The notes under the pieces: generated by a model
Told to the model about the DNA's origin: nothing
Seen by the model: only the letters and a program-made list of their open reading frames with translations
Databases searched by the model: none
Origin: Eutreptiella sp. 'Long Island Sound 2002'
Taxonomy: Eukaryota > Euglenozoa > Euglenophyceae > Eutreptiales > Eutreptiaceae
Assembly: GCA_964036045.1 (NCBI GenBank)
Contig: OZ038402.1
Location: 11,303,739-11,367,738 of the forward strand
Length of the DNA stretch: 64,000 bases
Direction: 5' to 3'
Made by a program: the position numbers and the translations under genes
In this document: positions 9,925-20,600 of the stretch, piece after piece
How positions within the stretch are numbered: position 1 is the first letter of the stretch
Layout: the number at the start of each line of letters is the position of its first letter

Positions 9925-11330
9925 AAACAGTGGATAGCATCACCATATGTAATGGAGTCACACCTACACCGGCCAAGAAGTGGATCATAGAACACCGGAA
10001 CGAGGTGAAATGGGGAGGGACCCATTGAATGAGCTGGCTTCCGCTACGAGGATCACGAAGAATGACATGGATCACATGGCTGTGGGGCAACGTCCGCTGG
10101 CAAGGGACAGAGGCACCATGGGAGCGGGGCAAGGAAAAATGCCCCTTGTGCGGGTGCATCCATGGAACCGTAGTGCATAATCGACTCATCCGGTGCCCGG
10201 TGTGGGAACCAGAGTTTAAAAAAGGTGTGGACGACTAGCTGGGGAGAGTGTGCTGCCCAAATGGAGGATTGGTACAATAACGCGACTCCAGAGGACAAGC
10301 ACTGCATCAGTAAATTGCAGATCCCGGAAAGCCTGATTGAGGCACTGCAGCCTGGTCAGAAGCGTGAATTCCGGCGCAAAGTGGCGGAGCACCAATACTC
10401 GACAATGATAGGAATGACACAACTCAGGGGCACACTTCCCATGATGCCAAAGGACCCGGCGTGGGTGGAAGGGAACGCAGGATCGGCATGGTATGGGGCG
10501 CTTCGGGCACGGAAGGTGAGCCCGAATGTCACGGAGAAGAACCTTAGAGAACAAGTGCACTATCGACCGAAAAAGCGCACAACCCGGGTAGTAAAAGCAA
10601 ACCAACATTGTAAGGGCGCCACAGCCCCATTGCGTCAGGTGTACAACAAAGTAAAGGTGTATGCGGTAGGAGACGTAACAAGAAAAAGGAAATGACAGTT
10701 GCTGGACATACTGGGGTCCCCCATAATGCAGACCACGGGAGTAGACGATCTGCGCGAACAGATATGTCAAATACTACAGCGGTGGTCCATACTGTATGGA
10801 CCAGGAAACCACATGCCAATAGGAGGATATAAGATCACCAAGGCCACCATAGAAGGGGTAGAGGCGGATGCAATAACGGTCTTAGCTATGCGTTACAAGG
10901 TAGGGGTCGCCATGCACAACATGGCCAGGTGGTTGCAGTACACCCTAAAGTGGAGAGATTACTACAAGCAGCAGAAAAAGAAGATGTACCATCAAGACTC
11001 CAAAGGGATAGTGCAACAAGTGTTTCGCAAATGGTATAGACAAGGGCAGGTGCACATGCGACCTTACAATACTCAAAATGTGACGTCACCGCAAACGGCA
11101 TGGGATGCGTAGGAGGAGCAGGCAAGGCAACTCTGGAGTCAGTCTACCAAAAAGATAATGGAATGCGCTTACCGGAGGGTGAAGGACGAGGTCCGATAGT
11201 ACATTCGAAAGCTGTTAGCAGGACACGAGTGGGCTGTAACCATATTGCATGCAGAGGCGATCAACGCAAGCCGCAAAGGGCGCCCTAGGGATGGCAATGA
11301 ATCAGGTACAACCAGGCGGTTGGTTGCCTG
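9925..11330 (+). pseudogene. Zinc-knuckle and C-terminal region of retroelement 1
   Basis: A frame near 10029-10238 carries EKCPLCGCIHGTVVHNRLIRC, spaced like the C-terminal CCHC finger of LINE-type proteins (Cys-x2-Cys, then His, then Cys). Its continuation (VWTTSWGECAAQMEDWYNN) is in another frame from 10225, consistent with a one-base change in the A/G run at 10217-10225. The second frame then runs to about 11330 with TGA at 10693 and TAG at 11110 and 11197. It is basic and Gln-rich (RDYYKQQKKKMYHQD, FRKWYRQGQVHMRPYN). Function beyond nucleic-acid binding is unknown. Confidence 0.55.
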
Positions 11331-11382
11331 AGAGCTCACATTACACTCTTTGAACTTGTTGAGCCTGAAAAAAAAAAAGTAA

Positions 11383-11800
11383 GCAGGTTGTATACCGATC
11401 CCATTTGACCCCCCCCCCCCCCCCTAGCACCCAATACCCAAATAGGGTGAAAAACACATAAATACGGCCTAAAACATGCTTTGCATACCTTGGATGGTCA
11501 TTTTAGGTGATCACAGTGTCAAAAAAATAAGTTTCGAAAACTTCGATTTTGAGCTGTTCGGGGTGAAAAACTGCATGAGCACGTTGTGTACCAATCTCTT
11601 GGGAGACAACCCCCCCCCCCCCCCCCCGGTCCAATTCCCTAGTACCGTGAAAAACACGTAAATACGGCGTAAAACATGCTTTACATACCTTCGATGGTCA
11701 TTTTAGGTGATCACAGTATCAAAAAAAAATAAGTTTCAAAAACTTCAATTTTTGAGCTGCCCAAGGTGAAAAATTGCACAAGCAGGTTGTGTACCGGCCC
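11383..11800 (+). repeat. Tandem duplication, about 200-bp unit
   Basis: Two units each run from GTTGTRTACC through a C tract of about 18 bases, then GTGAAAAACAC.TAAATACGG, GGTCATTTTAGGTGATCACA and a poly-A patch. Unit boundaries fall near 11383, 11582 and 11784, so the period is about 200 bp. No coding potential is seen. Confidence 0.85.
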
Positions 11801-12585
11801 ATTCACTGGGCCATTATTGGTGGACACGGTCATTTCGCATCATTGGCACGGGTTTTGACCAGCCCTCGGTAGGGCTAGAGACTGCAAAAAAACGTCCTTT
11901 CGTATCCTAGTAGGCATATACTGTCACAACATCCCCACTCACACCCGCCAGAGTGGGTACCACGGGGTCACCGAGGTCGCCAAAACCGCCAACATAGCAA
12001 AAATGGCTGAAAAGTGCATAAACTGCACAAGCGCTCGTCCCACTCTGCCCCATACAAACCCCATGGAGTCGGGATCCGAAAACAGTTTTCCGGTTCAAAA
12101 TAAAAAAAACCAAAAGATTCATGATTTTCGACCCAAATAGGGCGGGGGGTCATTTTTTCAACATTTTTGACCCCGCCCCAAACAACCCCCTCCAAACCTC
12201 AAAAAAGTGGGTTTCAAGTGGGGGGGGTCTAGGGGGGTCCGGACCAAAAACTCATTGGGCGATGCAATTATTGGACAAAATAATGATTTTACAAGGGGTT
12301 AAACTAACAATTCACCCCCTTGAGGTAGGGTACGCGAATAGCCCCAAAAAGGTCCGAAATGGGGGGGTATGTGGCATTTTCCCCTATATACGCCTGCCTG
12401 GCTTCGATCTAACAACCTCTGCGGGGTGATTTTGCGCGAATTTTTTTGTACCCCCCCCACCCTCCACCGGGGGTACCCAACAAAAAAAAAGCTGTATGCT
12501 GGTACCAGGAATTTTTTTTCTACCCCCCCCCCCCCTGGCAATGAATGAACCTTGCAGTAATGCTGGACTAATGGCTGAAATTGTG
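11801..12585. other. Noncoding spacer
   Basis: I see no gene. The stretch is rich in G and C runs and includes the dispersed repeat copy at 12243-12430. Short open frames on both strands have no motif. Confidence 0.5.
12243..12430 (+). repeat. Dispersed repeat, inverted relative to 25.37-25.53 kb
   Basis: The order ATAATGATTTTACAAGGGGTT, TACGCGAATAGCCCCAAAAA, GGGGGGTAT, then TTCGATCTAACAACCTCT also occurs on the opposite strand at 25370-25530. The sequence differs by scattered substitutions and small gaps. Confidence 0.75.
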
Positions 12586-12632
12586 CATGGCGGGGACATT
12601 CAGTCTACCAGAACCGACCATTGATCCCCCTT
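12586..12632 (+). repeat. Shared 45-bp motif upstream of the secreted-protein gene
   Basis: ATGGCGGGGACATTCAGTC followed by accgaccattgatccccc is found here and at 33949-33994. It ends 25 bases before the ATG at 12657. It could be a promoter or leader element or simply a repeat end. Confidence 0.5.
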
Positions 12633-12656
12633 TCTGAGTGTCTTTTTTTTGCCAGC

Positions 12657-13223
12657 ATGCATATCAGTGGGCTGCCGATGTTTCTTCTCTTTGTGGTCTT
12701 GCTGCTCTCTGGATGCGGATGCCGTGCAACACACGTTACGTTTGACGGTGAGTTTGTGAAAGGGAAGCCCCCTAGTCGGTCTACTTGTGCCCTCTGGCGA
12801 AGTTTCAACGACGCACTCTCGCCCATAATGGGCTCGGTCACGATCAGCGACGGCTCCAATGAGTACGCCCGATGTGACGACGTCGTGAAGGTGGACCAGA
12901 TTGCGAAGGCTTTGCAGGAAGAAGAGGCCCGCCAAGATCAGGAAACAGGGGGAAGAGGGCGCCAACTTGGCAAAACGGTCAGCATTGAGTGTGAATCGCA
13001 CACTTGGACAGTCGGCAAGTGTTGGGCGGGGTCCGTGGAGCTGCTAGTCCGCCCGACAGGTCAACCCACTAAGACTTGCCAGTGTTACAAGAAGAACGCG
13101 CTTGTGGTCCGTCCCTGCATTGGGAACCGGAATTGGGGCGGCTTGCTTGGGCAGTCCTGCTCATCTCGGTCGCAGCGGATGAAGGTAACCTTCGAGCCGG
13201 CGGATGACAATATGGGATGGTGA
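12657..13223 (+). CDS. Predicted secreted Cys-rich protein
   Basis: The ORF gives 188 residues. The first 22 or so form a typical signal peptide (MHISGLPMFLLFVVLLLSGC), so the product probably enters the secretory pathway. The mature part has about ten cysteines, several in pairs or close spacing (CQCYKK, CESHTWTVGKC), suggesting disulfides and an extracellular role. No family is recognized. An upstream in-frame ATG at 12621 would put residues before the signal peptide, so 12657 is preferred. The final ATGG is followed by GTGAGC, a good splice donor (13220), so the TGA at 13221 may lie in an intron and the protein may continue in the downstream Cys-rich frames. The nearest good acceptor is at 13348. 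Confidence 0.6.
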   Translation: MHISGLPMFLLFVVLLLSGCGCRATHVTFDGEFVKGKPPSRSTCALWRSFNDALSPIMGSVTISDGSNEYARCDDVVKVDQIAKALQEEEARQDQETGGRGRQLGKTVSIECESHTWTVGKCWAGSVELLVRPTGQPTKTCQCYKKNALVVRPCIGNRNWGGLLGQSCSSRSQRMKVTFEPADDNMGW

Positions 13224-14686
13224 GCTTCAGCTTGACCAAGCCGCTGGGAGGGAATATCTCGTCCCGCACCTCCTGTCACCATGGTCACACGCATTGATGG
13301 GAACAATTCCTTTGCAATCAGGCACTCGTTGGGTTCCTGTATCCACAGGGCAGCTCTGAAACGTTGTAGGGTGCAATCTGCTGAATATGTGCTAGCAGGA
13401 TCAGATCGTGGGGAATCTGCAATATGGCAAATTGTGGCAATCCTTGTGGTCGGTTGTGCCCATCCTGTTTGTCGCTGTCCATCCGCAGTGATGCATTGTG
13501 GTGTGTGGATATGTTTGCAGAATGAGATTGCGGCTAAGCTGGGGGACTGTGTGGCATTATCCCTCGTACGTTTGTGGGGCCATAGCAGACCGTGGACCCA
13601 AACGTTGCTGGGGCGTTACTGCTGTTGCTGTTGTTCCCACTGCTTTTGCTGTGCTCCCCCTCTTGCCGCTGACCACGGGGTGCCGTGGTCCATTATATAT
13701 TTTGGTATCGCAACCAGGCCAATTCTATGCTGCTTGTTTTGGTTGTGCTCTGCCGCAGGGGAAGGGAATAAACACTGTAGTTTACGAACAAACTAAAGTT
13801 TTTGCCTTGGCCTGAATCTGCCTGTGAGACAACGAGCATATTCTATTTATTGCACTGCATTGATCGTGATACAGTGTGTTTATCATTTGATATGGACGGT
13901 CCCACCCGCCCACCGAAGATTGTGTCCAGCCTCGGAACTCCATTCCCATGGAAGGGGTACATAAATGGGTATTTCTTGGGGTGTTTCAGACTGTGCAGGA
14001 CCAGGCGGTTGTTTTTCTTTGATTTCTATGTCATTTCTCAAGGCCAGTCACGGATGAAGGAGTGTCCATTCCTCTGAATAACGGCTGCGACTGGACCGGC
14101 GGTGGTTTTGATGGTGGTTTTTCGATCAGTTTGGTTACCTGTGCTTATTTGCTGCTGTGCGTCAGCGGGGCCAGAATATTATGCCACCTTGGTTTGTACA
14201 TGATATTTTACCTATTCCTTTGAATCATTGTTGTACAGTGAATTCTCCAGGATTTTTGGCACGTTTTGCCAAGACATCAAAAGGTGCATGGTGACCCTTG
14301 AGTCAACAGGTTGGACAAAGTATATGTTTGCCATAAGACGGCTCATCTTGCTGTCTCCTTGCTGCCATTCTGGATGATTGTCTTCGGTATTCTGTGTCAT
14401 GAACAGGTCTGGGTTTGGATTCCCCACGCCCCCACCCCCCAAAGCTGTCTGCGCTAAATCTTGGCCAAGCTACACACGCCGCAGGAACTGCGTTAAATTG
14501 GGATGTGAATCGATTCAGTACCTTTTGGGACCATTATTTAGGTATGCACAGGCTATGCCCTGTCTCAGTTTCGGGGACGGTGGCAAAATGGGGCCTGGGC
14601 GTGGCTTAGACCAAGGTGGGGGAGTAAGATAGGCGATTGGTTCAGGTTAGGAGAGGGCTGCAGGTAGGGGACGTGGACGGCAAGTG
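13224..14686. other. Spacer with possible downstream exons
   Basis: No complete gene is visible. Two stretches look protein-like. One is about 13349-13520 (AALKRCRVQSAEYVLAGSD), after a cag acceptor. The other is 14047-14223 (VTDEGVSIPLNNGCDWTGGG, ending in hydrophobic sequence and TGA). They could be later exons of the secreted-protein gene, but I cannot join them with confidence. An aataaa lies at about 13767. From 14224 to 14686 I see nothing. Confidence 0.35.
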
Positions 14687-14689
14687 TAG

Positions 14690-17600
14690 CAGGGCTGATC
14701 AAAAAGTGGGCCAAAACGGCATTGGTATTACTTTGGGATTAATTAAAAAAGTGGAGCAAAATGGCATCTGGATTAACTTGGGATTAACCCAAAATGTGGA
14801 CCAGAACGGCATTGGGGTTAACTTGGGATTAATTCACAACGTGGGCCAAAATGGCATTGGGATTATCTTGGGATTAACCCAAAAAGTGGGCCAAAATGGC
14901 ATTGGGGTTAACTTGGGATTAACCCAAAAAGTGGACCAATATGGCATTGGGATTAACATGGGATTAGCCCGAAAAGTAGGCCAAAATGGCATTGGGGTTA
15001 ACTTGGGATTAACCCAAAAAGTGGGCCAAAATGGCATTGGGATTATCTTAGGATTAACCCGAAAAGTGGGCCAAAATGGCATTGGGATTAACATGGGATT
15101 AGCCCAAAAAGTGGGCCAAAACGGCATTGGGATTAACATGGGATTAGCCCAAAAAGTGGGCCAAAACGGCATTGGGGTTAACATGGGATTAACCCAATAA
15201 TTGGGCCAAAACGGCATTGGGATTAGTTGGGGATTAGCCCAAAAAGTGGGCCAAAATGGCATTGGGATTAACTTGGGATTCACGCAAAAAGTGGGCCAAA
15301 ACGGCGTTGGGATTAACTTGGGATTCATTCAAAAAGTGGGCCCAAACGACATTGGGGTTAACTTGGGATTAATTCACAACGTGGGCCAAAACAGCATTGG
15401 GATTCATTTGGGATTAACCCAATAATTGGGCCAAAATGGCATTGGGGTTAACTTGGGATTAACCCAAAAAGTGGGCCAAAATGGCATTGGGACTAATTTG
15501 GGATTAGCCCAAGAAATTGGGCCAAAACGGCATTGGGGTTAACTTGGCATTAGCCCAAAAAGTGGGCCAAAACGGCATTGGATTAATTTGGGATTGGCCC
15601 AAAAAGTGGGCCAAAATGGCATTGGGATTAATTTGGGATTAATTGAAAAAGTGGGCCAAAACGGCATTGGGATCAACTTTGGAGTAATGTAAAAAGTGGG
15701 TCACAACGGCATTGGGATTAAGTTGGGTTTAATTCAAAAAGTGGGCCAAAACGACATTGGGATTATCTTGGGATTAATTGAAAAAGTGGGCCCAAACAGC
15801 ATTGCGATTGATTTGGGATGAACCCAAAAAGTGGGCCCAAACGGCATTGGGATTAATTTGGCATTAGCCCAAAAAGTGGCCCTAAATGGCATTGGGACTA
15901 ATTTGGGATTAGCCCAAAAAGTTTGCCCAAACGGCAATTGGACTAATTTGGGGTTAGCCAAAAAAGTGGGCCAAAATGGCATTGGGATTATCTTGGGATT
16001 AGCCCAAAAAGTGGGTCACAACGGCATTGGGATTAATTTGGGATTAGCCCAAAAAGTGGGCCCTAGCGGCATTGGGGTTAACTTGGGATTAGCCCAAAAA
16101 GTGGGTCACAACGGCATTGGGATTAACTTGAGGTTAACCCAAAATGTGGGCCAAAACGGCATTGGGATTATCTTGGGTTTAACCCAAAAAGTGGGCCAGC
16201 ATGGCATTTGGATTAATTTTTGATTAACCCAAAACGTGGCCCAAATGGCATTGGTATTATCTTGGGTTTAATTCAAACAGTGGTCCCAAACGGCATGGGG
16301 ATTTATTTGGGATTAACCCAAAAAGTGGGCCAAAATGGCATTGGGATTATTTTGGGATTAATTAAAAAAGTAGATTCAAACGGCATTGGTATTAACTTGG
16401 GATTAACCCAAAAAGTGGGCCAAAATGGCATTGGGATTATCTTGGGATTAACCCAAAAAGTGGCCCAAAATGGCATTGGGATTATCTTGGGATTAACCCA
16501 AAAAGTGGGCCAAAACGGCATTGGGATTCGTTTGGGATTAACCCAAAAACTGGGCCAAAATGGCATTGGGATCAACTTTGGAGTAATACAAAAATTGGGC
16601 CCAAACGGCATTGGGATTAACTTGGGTTCAATTCAAAAAGTGGGCCAAAAGGACATTGGGATTAATTTGGGATTAGCCCAAAAAGTGGGCCAAAAGGACA
16701 TTGGGATTATCTTGGGATTAATTAAAAAAGTGGGCCCAAACAGCATTGGGATTGATTTGGGATTAACCCAAAATGTGGGCCCAAACGGCATTGGGATTAA
16801 TTTGGCATTAGCCCAAAAAGTGGCCCTAAATGGCATTGGGATTAATTTGGGATTAGCCCAAAAAGTGGGACCAAACGGCATTGGGACTAATTTGGGGTTA
16901 GCCAAAAAATTGGGCCAAACTGGCATTGGGATTAATTTGGGATTAGCCCAAAAAGTGGGCCAAAATGGCATTGGGATTAATTTGGGACTATCCCAAAAAG
17001 TGGGCCCAAGCGGCATTGGGGTTAACTTGGGATTAGCCCAAAAAGTGGGTCACAACGGCATTGAGATTAACTTGAGGTTAACCCAAAAAGTGGGCCAAAA
17101 CGGCATTGGGATTATCTTGGGTTTAACCCAAAAAGTGGGCCAGCATGGCATTTGGATTAATTTTTGATTAACCCAAAACGTGGCCCAAATGGCATTGGTA
17201 TTATCTTGGGTTTAATTCAAACAGTGGGCCCAAACGGCATGGGCATTTATTTGGGATTAACCCAAAGAGTGGGCCAAAATGGCATTGGGATTATTTTGGG
17301 ATTAATTAAAAAAGTAGAATCAAACGGCATTGGTATTAACTTGGGATTAACCCAAAAAGTGGGCCAAAACGGCATTGGGATTAATCTTGGAGTAATTCAA
17401 AAAGTGGGCCCAAACGGCATTGCGGTTATCTTGGGATTAACCCAAAAAGTGGGCCAAAATGGCATTGGGATTATCTTGGGATTAACCCAAAAAGTGGGCC
17501 AAAACGGCATTGGGATTCGTTTGGGGTTGACCCAAAAGTTGGGCCAACATGGCATTTGGATCAACTTTGGAGTAATGCAAAAAGTGGGCCCAAACGGCAT

Positions 17601-20600
17601 TGGGATTAACTTGTGTTTAATTCAAAAAATGGGCCAAAACGACATTGGGATTAACTTGGGATCAATTGAAAAAGTGGGCCCAAACAGCATTGGGATTGAT
17701 TTGGGATGAACCCAAAAAGTGGGCCCAAACGGCATTGGGATTAATTTGGCATTAGCCCAAAAACTGGCCCTAAATGGCATTGGGATTAATTTGGGATTAG
17801 CCCAAAAAGTGGGCCCAAACGGCATTGGGACTAATTTGGGATTAGCCCAAAAAGTGGGCCAAACTGGCATTGGGATTAATTTGGGATTAGCCCAAAAAGT
17901 GGGCCAAAATGGCTTTAGGATTAATTTGGGACTATCCCAAAAAGTGGGCCCTAGCGGCATTGGGGTTAACTTGGGATTAGCCCAAAAAGTGGGTCACAAC
18001 GGCATTGGGATTAACTTGAGGTTAACCCAAAAAGTGGGCCAAAACGGCATTGGGATTATCTTGGGTTTAACCCAAAAAGTGGGCCAGCATGGCATTTGGA
18101 TTAATTTTTGATTAACCCAAAACGTGGCCCAAATGGCATTGGTATTATCTTGGGTTTAATTCAAACAGTGGGCCCAAACGGCATGGGCATTTATTTGGGA
18201 TTAACCCAAAGAGTGGGCCAAAATGGCATTGGGATTATTTTGGGATTAATTAAAAAAGTAGATTCAAACGGCATTGGTATTAACTTGGGATTAACCCAAA
18301 AAGTGGGCCAAAACGGCATTGGGATTAATCTTGGAGTAATTCAAAAAGTGGGCCCAAACGGCATTGCGGTTATCTTGGGATTAACCCAAAAAGTGGGCCA
18401 AAATGGCATTGGGATTATCTTGGGATTAACCCAAAAAGTGGGCCAAAACGGCATTGGGATTCGTTTGGGGTTGACCCAAAAATTGGGCCAAAATGGCATT
18501 TGGATCAACTTTGGAGTAATGCAAAAAGTGGGCCCAAACGGCATTGGGATTAACTTCTGTTTCATTCAAAAAATGGGCCAAAACGACATTGGGATTAACT
18601 TGGGATCAATTGAAAAAGTGGGCCCAAACAGCATTGGGATTGATTTGGGATGAACCCAAAAATTGGCCCCAAACGGCATTGGGATTAATTTGGCATTAGC
18701 CCAAAAAGTGGCCCTAAATGGCATTGGGATTAATTTGGGATTAGCCCAAAAAGTGGGCCCAAACGGCATTGGGACTAATTTGGGGTTAGCCAAAAAAAGT
18801 GGGATTATCTTGGGATTAGCCCAAAAAGTGGGCCAAAATGGCATTGGGATTAATTTGGCATTAGCCCAAAAAGTGGCCCTAAATGGCATTGGGATTAATT
18901 TGGGATTAGCCCAAAAAGTGGGACCAAACGGCATTGGGACTAATTTGGGGTTAGCCAAAAAAGTGGGCCAAAATGGCATTGGGATTATCTTGGGATTAGC
19001 CCAAAAAGTGGGCCAAAATGGCATTGGGATTATCTTGGGATTAGCCCAAAAAGTGGGCCAAAATGGCATTGGGACTAATTTGGGGTTAGCCAAAAAAAGT
19101 GGGATTATCTTGGGATTAGCCCAAAAAGTGGGCCAAAATGGCATTGGGATTAATTTGGGACTATCCCAAAAAGTGGGCCCTAGCAGCATTGGGGTTAACT
19201 TGGGATTAGCCCAAAAAGTGGGTCACAACGGCATTGGGATTAACTTGAGGTTAACCCAAAATGTGGGCCAAAATGGCATTGGGATTATCTTGGGTTTAAC
19301 CCAAAAAGTGGGCCAGCATGGCATTTGGATTAATTTTTGATTAACCCAAAACGTGGCCCAAATGGCATTGGTATCATCTTGGGTTTAATTCAAACAGTGG
19401 GCCCAAACGGCATGGGCATTTATTTGGGATTAACCCAAAAAGTGGGCCAAAATGGCATTTGGATTATCTTGGGATTAACCCAAAAAGTGGGCAGCATGGC
19501 ATTTGGATTAATTTTTGATTAACCCAAAACGTGGCCCAAATGGCATTGGTATTATCTTGGGTTTAATTCAAACAGTGGGCCCAAACGGCATGGGGATTTA
19601 TTTGGCATTAACCCAAAAAGTGGGCCAAAATGGCATTGGGATTAACTTGAGGTTAACCCAAAAAGTGGGCCAAAACGGCATTGGGATTATTTTGGGAATA
19701 ATTAAAAAAGTAGATTCAAACGGCATTGGTATTAACTTGGGACTAACCCAAAAAGTGGGCCAAAACGGCATTGGGATTAATCTTGGAGTAATTCAAAAAG
19801 TGGGCCCAAACGGTATTGCGGTTATCTTGGGATTAACCCAAAAAATCCGGCCAAAATGGCATTGGGATTATCTTGGGATTAACTCAAGAAGTAGGCCAAA
19901 ACGGCATTGGGATTCGTTTGGGATTAACCCAAAAAGTGGGCCCAAACGGCATTGGGATTCGTTTGGGATTGACCCAAAAATTGGGCCAAAATGGCATTGG
20001 GATCAACTTTGGAGTACTGCAAAAAGTGGGCCCAAACGGCATTGGGATTAACTTGGGTTCAATTCAAAAAGTGGGCCAAAAGGACATTGGGATTATTTTG
20101 GGATTATTTGAAAAAGTGGGCCCAAACAGCATTTGGATTGATTTGGGATTAACCCAAAAAGTGGGCCCAAACGGCATTGGGATTAATTTGGCATTAGCCC
20201 AAAAAGTGGCCCTAAATGGCATTGGGATTAATTTGGGATTAGCCCAAAGAGTGGGCCCAAATGGCATTCGGACTAATTTGGGATTAGTCCAAAAAAGTGG
20301 GCCAAACTAGCATTGGGATTAATTTGGGATTAACCCAAAAAGTGGGCCCAAACGGCATTGGGGTCAACTTGGGATTAGCCCAAAAAGTGGGTCACAACGG
20401 CATTGGGATTAACTTGAGGTTAACCCAAAAAGTGGGCCAAAACGGCATTGGGATTATCTTGGGATTAACTCAAAAAGGGGGCCAGAAAGGCATTGGGATT
20501 ATCTCGGGATTAATTCAAAAAGTGGGCCCAAACGGCATTGGGATTAATTTGGGATTATTTCAAAAGGTGGGTCCAAACAGCATGGGCATTAATTTGGGAT

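Larger units (their letters stand above)
4020..11378 (+). mobile_element. Retroelement 1, decayed, with ubiquitin-like, RT, RNase H and zinc-knuckle parts
   Basis: About 7.3 kb of plus-strand coding fragments run in retroelement order: an ORF1-like region with two ubiquitin-like domains (4.1-6.6 kb), a Pro-rich linker, RT (7.1-8.3 kb), RNase H (8.3-9.6 kb), a CCHC knuckle (about 10.1 kb) and a basic C-terminal region. An A-rich tract at about 11.37 kb may mark the 3' end. The copy carries frameshifts and in-frame stops, so it is probably inactive. No long terminal repeats are visible. The borders are approximate: the left one is set just before the first long ORF and the right one at the A tract. 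Confidence 0.75.

Noticed and set aside
4020-11378. LTR retrotransposon or endogenous virus
   Set aside because: There are no long terminal repeats, integrase or protease, and the complete RT palm and finger are LINE-type.
13281-13796. 172-codon ORF after the secreted-protein gene
   Set aside because: Part of it may be exonic, but the run CCCCCSHCFCC comes from a TGCTGT repeat and a second frame looks equally good from 13522. I could not choose one.
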